A stretch of 64,000 nucleotides of DNA from Cupriavidus sp. D384 (GCF_001652915.1 NZ_BBQI01000090.1:434001-498000); one strand, 5' to 3'. Shown: positions 46,479 to 55,524, counted from the stretch's first letter. Numbers and translations are program-made. The notes: a model not told the origin generated them from the letters alone.

Positions 46479-46910
46479 ATGTTCAATCCCTCAAGAGAAG
46501 AAGTCCGCCGTTTCTTCTGCGAAGCCTGGCAGAAGCGCGTTGCGGGCAGTGTCCTCACGCCGCTCGAGGCAATCGCGGTCGACTGGATCGACCAGCATCC
46601 CGAATATCACGACCAGCTGGACGATACCGAAGGCGCCGTCGCACGCGACTACACGCCCGAAGCCGGCCAGACCAATCCGTTCCTGCACCTGGCCATGCAC
46701 CTGTCGATTTCCGAGCAGGTGTCGATCGACCAGCCGCCCGGCATCCGTGCGGCGTACGAGGCACTGAGCCGCCGCCTTGACTCGCCGCACGCCGCCCAGC
46801 ACGAGATCATGGAAGCACTTGGCCAGATGCTCTGGAATGCCCAGCGCAACGGCACGCCGCCGGACGGACAGGCCTACGTGGACGACATCAAACGCCGCGC
46901 AGCGGGCTGA
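46479..46910 (+). CDS. DUF1841 family protein
   Basis: A 143-residue cytoplasmic protein starting MFNPSREEVRRFFCEAWQKR, with the conserved core NPFLHLAMHLSISEQVSIDQ and a C-terminal HEIMEALGQMLWNAQRNG. This matches the DUF1841 family over its length. The function is unknown. A TACAAT hexamer at 46463 lies only ten bases before the ATG, so the message may be nearly leaderless. Confidence 0.92.
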   Translation: MFNPSREEVRRFFCEAWQKRVAGSVLTPLEAIAVDWIDQHPEYHDQLDDTEGAVARDYTPEAGQTNPFLHLAMHLSISEQVSIDQPPGIRAAYEALSRRLDSPHAAQHEIMEALGQMLWNAQRNGTPPDGQAYVDDIKRRAAG

Positions 46911-47039
46911 GCGCGTCCGACAGACACCGACAAGAGCATCGCGCGCCGCATGCTAATCTCATGCGGTCGCAACTTTTGTCATGCCCGCACCACCTGACCC
47001 TTGCCGGTTGCGCCTTCCGGTGCGGCGTGCCGTTGTCCC

Positions 47040-48356
47040 ATGCCTTTCAACTTCCCCGTGCGGGCCGCTCGACGGCCCGCCGTTGCCCGGCCTGTGTCTG
47101 CGCGCGTGTCGACGCTGGTTTGCGCGCTGACCATGGCGGGCGCCGTGCTGATGCCGATGGCGGCGCACGGCGCCGTGGCGCTGCTGCAGCCGCCGCGCCA
47201 GGTCGATGGCACCCGGCCGCTCACGCTGACGTTGCTGGTCAGTGCCGATGCGGCGACACGCCGCTACGCGGTGCCCGAATCGCTGCAGGTGACCGCGTCG
47301 GGCGACCTGGCCGCGCCGATCCGCATCGACCTGAAACGCGTGGGCAGCGGGCCGGCCGTGCTGAACCTGCATCCCGGCGAAAACCGCACCATCGCCTATA
47401 GCGGCGAATGGCCGGCCGACCTGCGCGGCCAGGTGCGCCTGGACGTCACCGGCATCGACGCCGCGCCGGTACTGGTCACGCTCAATCGTGCGCCGGCGCC
47501 GGGCGACATCGCACCAGCATCGCCCACATCGTCCGCAGTGGCCGCCACGCCTGCCGCGTCGGCCCCCGAGGCAAAACCGCCGGTCACGCCCATCGTCATG
47601 GCAGGCAACAACGCTCCGGCGCCCGCCCCGGCGGACCTTCGCGACGCCCAGCGCCTGTCGTTCAACGAGCCGATGTACATCATGTTTGGCGCACACGATG
47701 GCGCCAACGCCAAGTTCCAGATCAGCTTCAAATACCGGATCTTCGAAGGCAAGGATCCGAATTCGAAGTCGGTGCTGGACAACCTGTACTTCGCCTACAC
47801 GCAGTTCTCGCTGTGGGACCTGGCCGGCGACTCGCGCCCGTTCAAGGACACCAACTACCGGCCCAGCCTGTATTACTACCTGTCGGATACGGGCGTGAAG
47901 AACAGCGTGCTCAGCCGCCTGTCGGTAGCCACCGGTTTCGAACACGAATCGAACGGCAAGTCCGGCGACGAATCGCGCGGGGTCAACACGCTGTTCGTGA
48001 AACCGACGATGTACTTTGGCGACCAGACCGATTGGCACTGGCGCGTGGCGCCCAAGCTCTACGCCTACGTGGGCAAGAGCGACAACGAGGACATCGCGCA
48101 CTATCGCGGCTACATGGACCTGAACATCGCCTATGGCAAGGCCGATTCCTGGGAACTGGCCGCCACCCTGCGCAAGGGCACGCGCAAGGGCTATGGCAGC
48201 GTCGACACGCAACTGACCTACCCGCTGGCGCGGTTGCTGCCCGGCACGGCCGGCTTCCTGATGGCGGGCTTCTTCTACGGCTACGGCGAGAGCCTGCTCT
48301 ACTACAACCAGAAGACGCCGTGGCAGTTCCGCATCGGCTACGCGCTGTCCCGCTGA
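47040..48356 (+). CDS. pldA: outer-membrane phospholipase A with N-terminal extension
   Basis: 438 residues with a signal peptide (VSTLVCALTMAGAVLMPMAA, cleavage near HGA). A domain of about 150 residues is predicted beta-rich, and an Ala/Pro linker leads to a 12-strand OMPLA barrel. The catalytic triad is His302, Ser304 and Asn316 (FEHESNGKSG, then SRGVNTLFVKP), with the same 2- and 14-residue spacings as E. coli His142, Ser144 and Asn156. OMPLA degrades phospholipids misplaced in the outer leaflet. E. coli OMPLA is about 290 residues and lacks the extra N-terminal domain. ATG 47040 gives a proper signal sequence. Confidence 0.93.
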   Translation: MPFNFPVRAARRPAVARPVSARVSTLVCALTMAGAVLMPMAAHGAVALLQPPRQVDGTRPLTLTLLVSADAATRRYAVPESLQVTASGDLAAPIRIDLKRVGSGPAVLNLHPGENRTIAYSGEWPADLRGQVRLDVTGIDAAPVLVTLNRAPAPGDIAPASPTSSAVAATPAASAPEAKPPVTPIVMAGNNAPAPAPADLRDAQRLSFNEPMYIMFGAHDGANAKFQISFKYRIFEGKDPNSKSVLDNLYFAYTQFSLWDLAGDSRPFKDTNYRPSLYYYLSDTGVKNSVLSRLSVATGFEHESNGKSGDESRGVNTLFVKPTMYFGDQTDWHWRVAPKLYAYVGKSDNEDIAHYRGYMDLNIAYGKADSWELAATLRKGTRKGYGSVDTQLTYPLARLLPGTAGFLMAGFFYGYGESLLYYNQKTPWQFRIGYALSR

Positions 48357-48398
48357 TGGCGCGGGCCCCGGGGGGGCCAGTGGGGGTGAGCCAGCCAA

Positions 48399-48803
48399 TC
48401 AGCCGGCCAGCGGCTTGCCCTCGGCCTTGAGCCGCGCATTGCCGGCCGCCGCGGCGAACTGGCCGTAGCCATGCCAGCCGGTGGCGCGCCCGAGCTTCTT
48501 GCCATTGTGGAAGAACATGAACACGGGAATGCCGTGCAGGCCGAAGCGGCGGCCCAGTTCGGGATGCGCGTAGACGTTGGTGTGCAGCCAGCGCAGGTTC
48601 AGCACACGCAGCTTGTCGGGATCGGCCAGGATGGCCTTCTTCGCCATCTCGCAATTGAAGCAGTCCACGCCCCAGAAGAAGACGCAGACCAGGTCGTCGC
48701 CAGCGGCCGCGATGGCGGCATCGATGGTGTCGGGGCCTACCGGCTCCATGGCGAGCGCCTCGAAGGCACGATGATCGAGGTGGGGTTCTTGCGCGTCGGA
48801 CAT
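48399..48803 (-). CDS. thioredoxin family protein
   Basis: A 134-residue thioredoxin-fold protein without a signal peptide. The redox motif is CFNC in FFWGVDCFNCEMAKKAI, and the cis-Pro is in LHGIPVFMFFHNGKK. Its N-terminal 25 residues (MSDAQEPHLDHRAFEALAME) precede the fold. The dicysteine CxxC differs from thioredoxin's CGPC, so redox potential and partners probably differ. It follows grpE by 79 bases on the same strand and may share its heat-shock promoter. The ATG at 48803 was chosen over a start 24 bases upstream. Confidence 0.9.
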   Translation of the reverse strand: MSDAQEPHLDHRAFEALAMEPVGPDTIDAAIAAAGDDLVCVFFWGVDCFNCEMAKKAILADPDKLRVLNLRWLHTNVYAHPELGRRFGLHGIPVFMFFHNGKKLGRATGWHGYGQFAAAAGNARLKAEGKPLAG

Positions 48804-48882
48804 CGACGGGTCCTCCGGAAACAACAACGCCCGGAGACCTTGCGGCCACCGGGCGTCTTTCAGTCCGTTATATCGAAACGGG

Positions 48883-49440
48883 TCAGCGCGGCGCCGAGAC
48901 CGTCACCAGCGCCGGACGCAGCACGCGGTCGGCAATCGTGTAGCCACGTTGCAGCACCGTGACCACCGTGTTCGGTTCCTGCTCGGACGGCACCATCGAG
49001 ATGGCCTGGTGGCGATGCGGATCGAACTTCTCGCCGACCGGGTTGACCTCGACGATCTTGCCGCGCTCGAAGGCAGCACCCAGCTGACGTGCCGTAAGCT
49101 CCACACCTTCGCGCAGCTTGGCCAGGTCGCCGGTGTTGTCGGCCAATGCAGCCTGCAGGCTGTCCATCACGGGCACGAGGTTGTCGGCAAAGTTTTCAAT
49201 GGCGAACTTGTGCGCCTTGGCGACTTCGTCCTGCGAGCGGCGGCGGATGTTCTCGCCTTCGGCCGTGGCGCGCATGAACAGGTCGTAGGTTTCCTTGACC
49301 TTGGCTTCCAGCTCGGCCACCTGCTGGGTCAGGCGAGCAACATCGTCGGCACCGGCGGCGGCAGCCTCGGGCGCCGGCGCTGCAGCGGCGTTGGCCGCCT
49401 GCTGCGTGTTCGTATCTGGCGTCTGATTCTGTTCTTCCAT
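48883..49440 (-). CDS. grpE: nucleotide exchange factor GrpE
   Basis: Exchange factor and thermosensor of the DnaK chaperone. It is 185 residues: an Ala/Pro/Gln-rich N-terminus, a long coiled coil (DDVARLTQQVAELEAKVKET), the four-helix and beta-wing region (ENFADNLVPVMDSLQAAL, then NPVGEKFDPHRHQAISMVPS) and the terminal VLQRGYTIADRVLRPALVTV. ATG 49440 (MEEQNQTPDTN) is the family's normal start; the open frame extends 30 residues further without support. A sigma-32-type promoter lies 89-117 bases upstream. dnaK and dnaJ are not adjacent in this window. Confidence 0.96.
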   Translation of the reverse strand: MEEQNQTPDTNTQQAANAAAAPAPEAAAAGADDVARLTQQVAELEAKVKETYDLFMRATAEGENIRRRSQDEVAKAHKFAIENFADNLVPVMDSLQAALADNTGDLAKLREGVELTARQLGAAFERGKIVEVNPVGEKFDPHRHQAISMVPSEQEPNTVVTVLQRGYTIADRVLRPALVTVSAPR

Positions 49441-49528
49441 GTCGATTCGTATCAAAAATGCAAAACCGCGGCCCGCGCTGACTGCGGACCGAGGGGTGGA
49501 TCGGATGCCAATCGGCAAGTCTAGCCGC

Positions 49529-49557
49529 ACATGGCGCCGCGCTTCCAGTTTTTCAAG
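49529..49557 (-). promoter_or_regulatory. sigma-32 heat-shock promoter of grpE
   Basis: On the minus strand CTTGAAA, a 14-base spacer and CGCCATGT, close to the RpoH consensus (CTTGAAA, 13-17 bases, CCCCATNT). Transcription would start about 85 bases before the grpE ATG. Confidence 0.8.
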
Positions 49558-49728
49558 TGTGCGGGTTCAGAGACCCCGAAATACGCCGTTACAAAGGCCT
49601 GTTTCATGCAATCTGGTGTTCATTGATTTGCTGCAACGCAAACACTAAGATTCAATACAGGAAAAAATGACAAAAATAACGGGAGCAAAAAGGTGGATCA
49701 ATTTGGTGCATCTTTAGGACGCTTCACC

Positions 49729-49884
49729 ATGCACAAGCTACCAGTCGTGACGTTCTGCCTGGTCGCCGTACTGTCGGCGATGACGGCCTTTATCTGTCTG
49801 TCCGAAGCGGTGGCGCCGCGCGACACCGAGTATGGCAGCGGCAAGGCCGTATTCAAGCATTACCTCGTGCAGTACGTCCGCTGA
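49729..49884 (+). CDS. small membrane or secreted protein (51 residues)
   Basis: Starting at ATG 49729 (AGGAC lies eight bases upstream), it encodes MHKLPVVTFCLVAVLSAMTA then FICLSEAVAPRDTEYGSGK, with one hydrophobic helix and a short polar tail. It has either an uncleaved anchor or a signal peptide ending near SEA. I do not recognise a family. An in-frame GTG at 49693 would extend it. It stands alone, divergent from grpE, in a locally A+T-richer region. Reality as a gene is plausible but unproven. Confidence 0.5.
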   Translation: MHKLPVVTFCLVAVLSAMTAFICLSEAVAPRDTEYGSGKAVFKHYLVQYVR

Positions 49885-49951
49885 CTGCCCCTTCCGCGCG
49901 ATCCGGCTGCGGCAGCCATGCCGTGGCGGGATGCCTGCCATTTCCGATTCC

Positions 49952-50347
49952 CTATCCTCTGAAGCTGTCGATCCGGCGCCGGTCGCGCTTGGTCGGACGC
50001 CCCTGCAGTTCGGCGGTCGGCTCGGGCTGCATGCGCCGCCGGTCTGACTCCGCCTGGCGCCGGGACTGGCTTTCCGGGCTTTCCTCGTAGGTACTCTGGG
50101 CAATCGGGGCCGCGCCGCGCGACGCCGGTACACCCTTGACCACCACTTCCCAGCGCTGCTGGTGAGCTTCCAGCACCACCGTATCGCCAGGCTTCACTTC
50201 CCGCGAATTCTTGACCGGCTGGCCATTCACCGTCACCCGGCCACGCTCCACCGCATCGGCCGCCAGCGAGCGCGTCTTGAAGAACCGCGCGCACCACAGC
50301 CACTTGTCGATGCGCATCCGCGCACCTGCCTCGAAATCCACTTGCAT
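49952..50347 (-). CDS. hslR: heat-shock ribosome-rescue protein Hsp15 (S4 domain)
   Basis: A 131-residue S4 RNA-binding protein. The S4 domain (RIDKWLWCARFFKTRSLAAD, then VTVNGQPVKNSREVKPGD) is at residues 11-75, followed by an Arg/Gln/Pro-rich basic tail ending DRRRIDSFRG. Hsp15 binds stalled 50S subunits carrying peptidyl-tRNA after heat shock. ATG 50347 has a strong site (GGAAGGA) seven bases upstream. It lies 44 bases downstream of hemH on the same strand, in a unit with hrcA. Confidence 0.93.
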   Translation of the reverse strand: MQVDFEAGARMRIDKWLWCARFFKTRSLAADAVERGRVTVNGQPVKNSREVKPGDTVVLEAHQQRWEVVVKGVPASRGAAPIAQSTYEESPESQSRRQAESDRRRMQPEPTAELQGRPTKRDRRRIDSFRG

Positions 50348-50391
50348 CGTCAAATCCTTCCCGACTCCCTTGCTGCCCGCCCTGCCATCGC

Positions 50392-51507
50392 TCAGGCCGC
50401 CGCGCCGCGCGTCTGGGCACGGCTGCGGCGCGCTTCCAGTTCGTGCGGATGCGGCACGCCCAGCGGCCAGCCTTGCAGATGTTGCAGGGCAATGTCGGCC
50501 AAACCGGCGATCCAGGGCTCGGAATCATTCATGCATGGAATGAAATGGAAATCCTGGCCGCCCGCCACCCGGAACTCGCTTTGCCCTTCCATCGCAATTT
50601 CCTCAAGCGTCTCGATGCAATCGGCCGGAAAGCCCGGACAGAACACATCCACGCGCTGCGTCCCGACCTTGCCCAGTTCCGTCAGCGTCGGCGCCGTATA
50701 GGGCTGCAGCCATTCGGCCTTGCCAAAGCGCGACTGGAACGTCACCTGATACTGGCCCGGTTGCAGGCCCAGGGCCTCGCCGAGCAGCCGGCCCGTCTTC
50801 AGGCATTCGCAATGATAGGGATCGCCCAGGTCCAGCAGCCGGCGCGGCAGGCCGTGGAACGACAGGATCAGCTTGTCGCCCCGCGCGAAGTCCGGCACCC
50901 CGTGGTGCGTCCAGTACGCCCGAACCTGGGCGTCCAGCGCCGCGATATAGGCCGGATGATCATGAAAGTGTTTTATTAGCCGCAATTCCGGCTGGTTGCG
51001 CCAGCCGCCCAGTACCCGGAACAGCTCGTCGAAGGCGGTGGCCGTGGTGGTGCCCGAGAACTGCGGATAGAGCGGCAGCACCAGGACCTGCTCGGTGCCC
51101 TGCCGACGCAGCGCTTCCATCACCGAGCCGATCGACGGATTGCCGTAGCGCATGGCGCAGGCCACGGTCACGTCATGCCCCAGCTTGTGCATCAGCAGTT
51201 GCAGTGCATGTGCCTGGCGCTCCGTGTGGACCAGCAGCGGCGACCCGGTCATATGCGCCTCGCGCAGCCAGATCGACTCGTATTTCATGGCCGACGCCCG
51301 CGAACGGAACGGCAGGATCAGCCCATGCAGGATAGGCAGCCAGGCCAGGCGCGGGATTTCCACCACGCGCGGATCGGACAGGAACGCCTTCAGGTAGCGG
51401 CCCACCGCCTTGGGCGTGGGGGCATCGGGGGTGCCGAGGTTGATCAGCAGAATCGCGGTGCGCGGCGGCTGGCCGTGCTGGTATGCCGGTTCAGGCGAAA
51501 ACGTCAT
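50392..51507 (-). CDS. hemH: ferrochelatase
   Basis: Inserts ferrous iron into protoporphyrin IX, the last step of haem synthesis. The 371 residues include AILLINLGTPDAPTPKAVGR, LSFHGLPRRLLDLGDPYHCE (with the metal-binding His) and TFQSRFGKAEWLQPYT. The C-terminal tail after the catalytic domain is short and basic. It lies 112 bases downstream of hrcA on the same strand. hrcA-hemH-hslR clustering is usual for Burkholderiaceae, though no direct link between haem and HrcA is implied. Confidence 0.96.
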   Translation of the reverse strand: MTFSPEPAYQHGQPPRTAILLINLGTPDAPTPKAVGRYLKAFLSDPRVVEIPRLAWLPILHGLILPFRSRASAMKYESIWLREAHMTGSPLLVHTERQAHALQLLMHKLGHDVTVACAMRYGNPSIGSVMEALRRQGTEQVLVLPLYPQFSGTTTATAFDELFRVLGGWRNQPELRLIKHFHDHPAYIAALDAQVRAYWTHHGVPDFARGDKLILSFHGLPRRLLDLGDPYHCECLKTGRLLGEALGLQPGQYQVTFQSRFGKAEWLQPYTAPTLTELGKVGTQRVDVFCPGFPADCIETLEEIAMEGQSEFRVAGGQDFHFIPCMNDSEPWIAGLADIALQHLQGWPLGVPHPHELEARRSRAQTRGAAA

Positions 51508-51619
51508 GGGGTTTCGGTTTCTGATGCCGGGGCGCTGGCAATCGGGAATTCGGTCTGGAAAATGGAATGGTAGCCGGGCGCCGGTGTCCGGCCCCTAGAG
51601 GACAGACACCGGCACCGCA

Positions 51620-52672
51620 TCAGGAGTTCTGGCTCAGCGCGCTGGACAGCAGCCTGGCCGTGATGTCGACGATCGGGATCACCCGCTCGTAGGCCATGCG
51701 GGTCGGGCCGATCACGCCCAGCGTGCCGACGATCTGGCCATCCACCTCGTAGGGCGCCGTGATGACGGCCATGTCTTCCAGCGGCACGAGCTGGCTCTCG
51801 CCGCCAATGAAGATCTGCACGCCCTGCGCGTGGCTGGACACGTCCAGCAGCTGCAGCAGGCTGGTCTTGTGTTCGAACACGTCAAAGAGCCGGCGCAGCT
51901 TGTCCATGCTCGACGACAGGTCTTCCACTTCCAGCAGCCGGCGTTCGCCCGAAATGAACACCTGCTCGACGTTGTCCTCGGCCATGGCGTTGCTGCCGGC
52001 CTCCACCGCCGCCTGCATCAGCGACGACATGTCGCGCCGCAGTGCCTGCAGCTCACCCCGCAGGTGGTCGCGCACGGCGTTGAAGCTCATGCCCGCATAG
52101 TGGGTGTTGAAGAAGTTGGCGGCCTCGATCAGCTGGGCTGGCGTGTAGGACAGCTCGGTCTGGATGATACGGTTCTGCACGTCGCCCTCGGGGCTGACGA
52201 TGATCAGCAGGATGCGCTTGTCCGACAGCCGCATGAATTCCACCTGCCGGAACGCCTGGGCGCGCCGTGGCGTCATCACCACGCCGGCAAAGCGCGACAG
52301 GTTCGACAGCGTATGGGCGGCCGCCGTGATCATGCGCTGCGGGCCCAGCTGCTGGCTTGCCATCTGGCCCTGGATCTGGTCCTTCAGGTCGGCCAGCTCG
52401 GCGCTCAGGCCCGGTGGGCCTTCCAGCGGGCGCGCGGTCAGCATGGTGTCGACGAACAGCCGGTAGCCACGGGGCGTGGGAATGCGGCCGGCCGACGTGT
52501 GCGGGCTGGCAATGAATCCCATTTCCTCAAGGTCCGACATCACATTGCGGATGGTGGCCGGCGACAGGTCCAGACCCGAGTACTTCGACAGGGTCCGCGA
52601 GCCCACGGGCTGCCCTTCGGCGATGTAGCGCTCGATCAGGGTCTTGAGCAGCGTTTTAGAACGTTCGTCCAT
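51620..52672 (-). CDS. hrcA: heat-inducible transcription repressor HrcA
   Basis: A 350-residue repressor that binds CIRCE elements and needs GroEL to stay active. Its N-terminal winged helix is in SRTLSKYSGLDLSPATIRNV then MSDLEEMGFIASPHTSAGR. A GAF-like middle domain and the IDD insertion follow, and it ends in TRMAYERVIPIVDITARLL. ATG 52672 (MDERSKTLLKTLIERYI) is the normal start. No CIRCE element (TTAGCACTC-N9-GAGTGCTAA) was found in the window, so its groESL target must lie elsewhere. It is divergent from nadK across 153 bases. Confidence 0.96.
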   Translation of the reverse strand: MDERSKTLLKTLIERYIAEGQPVGSRTLSKYSGLDLSPATIRNVMSDLEEMGFIASPHTSAGRIPTPRGYRLFVDTMLTARPLEGPPGLSAELADLKDQIQGQMASQQLGPQRMITAAAHTLSNLSRFAGVVMTPRRAQAFRQVEFMRLSDKRILLIIVSPEGDVQNRIIQTELSYTPAQLIEAANFFNTHYAGMSFNAVRDHLRGELQALRRDMSSLMQAAVEAGSNAMAEDNVEQVFISGERRLLEVEDLSSSMDKLRRLFDVFEHKTSLLQLLDVSSHAQGVQIFIGGESQLVPLEDMAVITAPYEVDGQIVGTLGVIGPTRMAYERVIPIVDITARLLSSALSQNS

Positions 52673-52825
52673 GATGCTGGGGATTTTAATCAAAACTGGC
52701 CCGTTCGGGCGCCGCCGCACGTGGTTGACCCGACGATTGGTGTGCGCGACGGGTGCGCCGGGCGCCTTTCCGGCGGTGCCGGGCCGAAGCTGGCAATGGT
52801 CATGCCGGTATGTTCTAATCCCGCC

Positions 52826-53743
52826 ATGTCTGCCCCCTCAAAGCCCAGCGCCGCGCGCGCTCCGTTCAAGACTGTCGCCCTGGTGGGCAGGCACTCGACC
52901 GCCGGTATCGAAGGCCCGCTGGAGGAGCTTGCGTCCTGCATATCCCGCAACGGCCAGGATGTGGTGTTCGAGCGCGAGACGGCCATGGCCACGGGGCTGA
53001 CCGGCTACCCGGTGCTGAGCCCCGAGGAAATCGGCCGCGAAGCCGACGTGGCCGTGGTGCTGGGGGGCGATGGCACGCTGCTGGGCCTGGCCCGCCAGCT
53101 GGCCGGCCACAACGTGCCGGTGATCGGCGTCAACCACGGCCGGCTGGGCTTCATGACCGACATCCCGCTTGAGGACGTCACCCGGACACTGCCCGAAATG
53201 CTGGCCGGCCGCTACGAGGCCGAATCGCGCATGCTGCTGGAATCGCGCGTGATCCGCGACGATGCCGTCATTTTCTCGGCGCTGGCGTTCAATGACGTGG
53301 TGGTGAACCGATCCGGCATCTCGGGCATGGTCGAACTGGCCGTCTCGGTCGACGGCTATTTCATGTACAACCAGCGGTCGGACGGCCTGATCGTGTCCAC
53401 GCCCACCGGTTCCACCGCCTACGCGCTGGCCGCGGGCGGCCCGATCCTGCATCCCACGCTGTCGGGGCTGGTGCTGGTGCCGATTGCCCCGCACGCGCTG
53501 TCGAACCGGCCGATCGTGCTGCCGCACGATGCCGAGGTCACGATCGAGGTGGCCAGCGCGCGCGATGTCAGCGTCAACTTCGACATGCAGTCACTGGCGT
53601 CGCTGCTGCCCGGCGACCGGATCGTCGTGCGCCGCTCGGCCAAGACCGTCAACCTGCTGCACCCGCTGGGCTACAACTACTACGCCACGCTGCGCAAGAA
53701 GCTGCACTGGCACGAGTACCCGACCGAAGACAACCGGCTCTGA
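52826..53743 (+). CDS. nadK: NAD kinase
   Basis: Phosphorylates NAD to NADP. The 305 residues have the kinase motif VLGGDGTLLGLAR, VIGVNHGRLGFMTD, and the substrate loop STPTGSTAYALAAGGPILHP. The ATG at 52826 opens MSAPSKPSAARAPFKTVALV. It lies 44 bases before recN on the same strand; nadK-recN and the divergent hrcA form a conserved neighbourhood, as in E. coli where nadK and recN are adjacent. Confidence 0.96.
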   Translation: MSAPSKPSAARAPFKTVALVGRHSTAGIEGPLEELASCISRNGQDVVFERETAMATGLTGYPVLSPEEIGREADVAVVLGGDGTLLGLARQLAGHNVPVIGVNHGRLGFMTDIPLEDVTRTLPEMLAGRYEAESRMLLESRVIRDDAVIFSALAFNDVVVNRSGISGMVELAVSVDGYFMYNQRSDGLIVSTPTGSTAYALAAGGPILHPTLSGLVLVPIAPHALSNRPIVLPHDAEVTIEVASARDVSVNFDMQSLASLLPGDRIVVRRSAKTVNLLHPLGYNYYATLRKKLHWHEYPTEDNRL

Positions 53744-53787
53744 GCCTGCCCTTCCCCGTTTCCGCCTGACGCCACCTACCGCTCAAG

Positions 53788-55524
53788 ATGCTGCGCAGCC
53801 TGTCCATCCGCGATTTCGTCATCGTCGATACGCTCGACCTCGACTTCTCGGCCGGCTTCACCGTGTTCACCGGCGAAACCGGCGCCGGCAAGTCGATCCT
53901 GATCGATGCACTGGCGCTGGTGCTGGGCGAGCGCGCCGATGCCGGCGTGGTCCGTGAAGGCGCGGCCCGCGCCAGCATCAGCGCCACCTTCCTGACACAT
54001 CCCGCGCTGGACGCCTGGCTGGCGGAACGCGAACTCGCCGGCGACGACGACACCGTGCTGCTGCGCCGCACCGTCGACGCTTCGGGCCGCGGCAAGGCAT
54101 TCATCAATGGCGCCGCCGCCACGCTGGCCCAGCTGCGCGAAGTGGGCGACCAGCTCGTCGATATCCACGGCCAGCACGCACACCAGCAACTGCTGCGCCC
54201 GGACGCCCAGCGTCACCTGTTCGATGCCCACGCGGGGCTGACCGAGCAGGCCGGCGCCGTCGCCGAGTCCTGGCGCGCCTGGCGGGCCGCTCGCTCGCAG
54301 CGCGAGGCGGTGGAACACCAGTCGCGCGAGATGCAGCTTGAACGCGAGCGGCTTGAATGGCAGGTGGGCGAACTTGACAAGCTGGCGCCGCAGGCCGGCG
54401 AGTGGGACGAAATCCAGTCCGAATACAACCGCCTGTCGCATGCGGCGAGCCTGATCGACGGCAGCCGCGCGGCGCTGGACGCGCTGTCCGAATCCGATGG
54501 CGCCGTGGCATCGGTGCTCAACGGCGTGGTTCACCGCCTGCAGCAGCTTGCCGATGTCGACCCGGGCCTGCGCGACGTGCTGGCCGCGCTGGAACCGGCG
54601 CTGGTGCAGGTCGACGAGGCCGCCCATTCGCTGACCCGCTACGTCGACCGGCTCGAACTGGACCCCGAGCGGCTGCAGGCCGTGGAAGAACGCATGCAGG
54701 CGTTGCACACCACCGCGCGCAAGTACCGGCTGCCGCCGGAGCAGTTGCCCGATGAACTGCTGGCCCGCAGGCAGCAGCTTGACGACCTGCAGGCCGCCCA
54801 GGACATCAACAAGGTGCTGGCCCGCGAGGCCGCCGCCCGCGCCGCCTACCTGACGCTGGCCCAGCATCTTTCGGCCGCGCGCAAGGTGGCCGCCACCGCC
54901 CTGTCGGCCGCCGTCACCGATGCCATGCAGGGGCTGTCGATGGCCGGCGGCACATTTGCGGTGGCCCTGAATCCGCTGGACGAAGGCCTGAGCCATGGAC
55001 TGGAGCAGGTGGAATTCCTGGTCGCCGGCCATGCAGGCGTCAGCGCCCGGCCTCTGGCACGCGTGGCATCGGGCGGCGAACTGGCCCGTATCAGTCTGGC
55101 GATCTCGGTGATCACCAGCGAGGCCGCGCCCACCCCGACACTGATCTTCGATGAAGTCGATACCGGCATCGGCGGCGCCGTGGCCGAGGTGGTGGGCCGC
55201 AGGCTGCAGGAACTGGGCCGCTCGCGCCAGGTGCTGTGCGTCACGCACCTGCCGCAGGTGGCCGCGCAGGCTGGCGCCCATCTGCTGGTCAGCAAGGAAA
55301 GCAAGACCGACAAGGCCGGCGCGGTCACGCGTTCGCGCATCCGCCTGCTGGATACCGAGGGCCGCATCAACGAGACCGCGCGCATGCTTGGCGGTGCCAC
55401 GGTGACTGCCACGACGGTGCAACACGCCGAAGAGATGCTGGCCCAGGGTGCCCGCGCCACCGCGCAGGCGGCCAATGCGCCGCGCGAAGGCGGGGGCAGG
55501 AAGCCTCGCCGCGCGGCGGGCTGA
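53788..55524 (+). CDS. recN: DNA repair protein RecN
   Basis: An SMC-like ATPase in double-strand break repair. The 578 residues carry Walker A (FTGETGAGKSILIDAL), a long coiled-coil middle, the signature ARVASGGELARISLAIS and Walker B (PTLIFDEVDTGIGGAVAE), followed by CVTHLPQVAAQAG. It is about 25 residues longer than E. coli RecN because of a basic tail (PREGGGRKPRRAAG). No clear LexA box is visible in the 44-base gap to nadK. Confidence 0.97.
   Translation: MLRSLSIRDFVIVDTLDLDFSAGFTVFTGETGAGKSILIDALALVLGERADAGVVREGAARASISATFLTHPALDAWLAERELAGDDDTVLLRRTVDASGRGKAFINGAAATLAQLREVGDQLVDIHGQHAHQQLLRPDAQRHLFDAHAGLTEQAGAVAESWRAWRAARSQREAVEHQSREMQLERERLEWQVGELDKLAPQAGEWDEIQSEYNRLSHAASLIDGSRAALDALSESDGAVASVLNGVVHRLQQLADVDPGLRDVLAALEPALVQVDEAAHSLTRYVDRLELDPERLQAVEERMQALHTTARKYRLPPEQLPDELLARRQQLDDLQAAQDINKVLAREAAARAAYLTLAQHLSAARKVAATALSAAVTDAMQGLSMAGGTFAVALNPLDEGLSHGLEQVEFLVAGHAGVSARPLARVASGGELARISLAISVITSEAAPTPTLIFDEVDTGIGGAVAEVVGRRLQELGRSRQVLCVTHLPQVAAQAGAHLLVSKESKTDKAGAVTRSRIRLLDTEGRINETARMLGGATVTATTVQHAEEMLAQGARATAQAANAPREGGGRKPRRAAG

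Noticed and set aside
49441..49728. CIRCE element near hrcA or grpE
   Set aside because: No TTAGCACTC-N9-GAGTGCTAA was found; grpE has a sigma-32 promoter instead.
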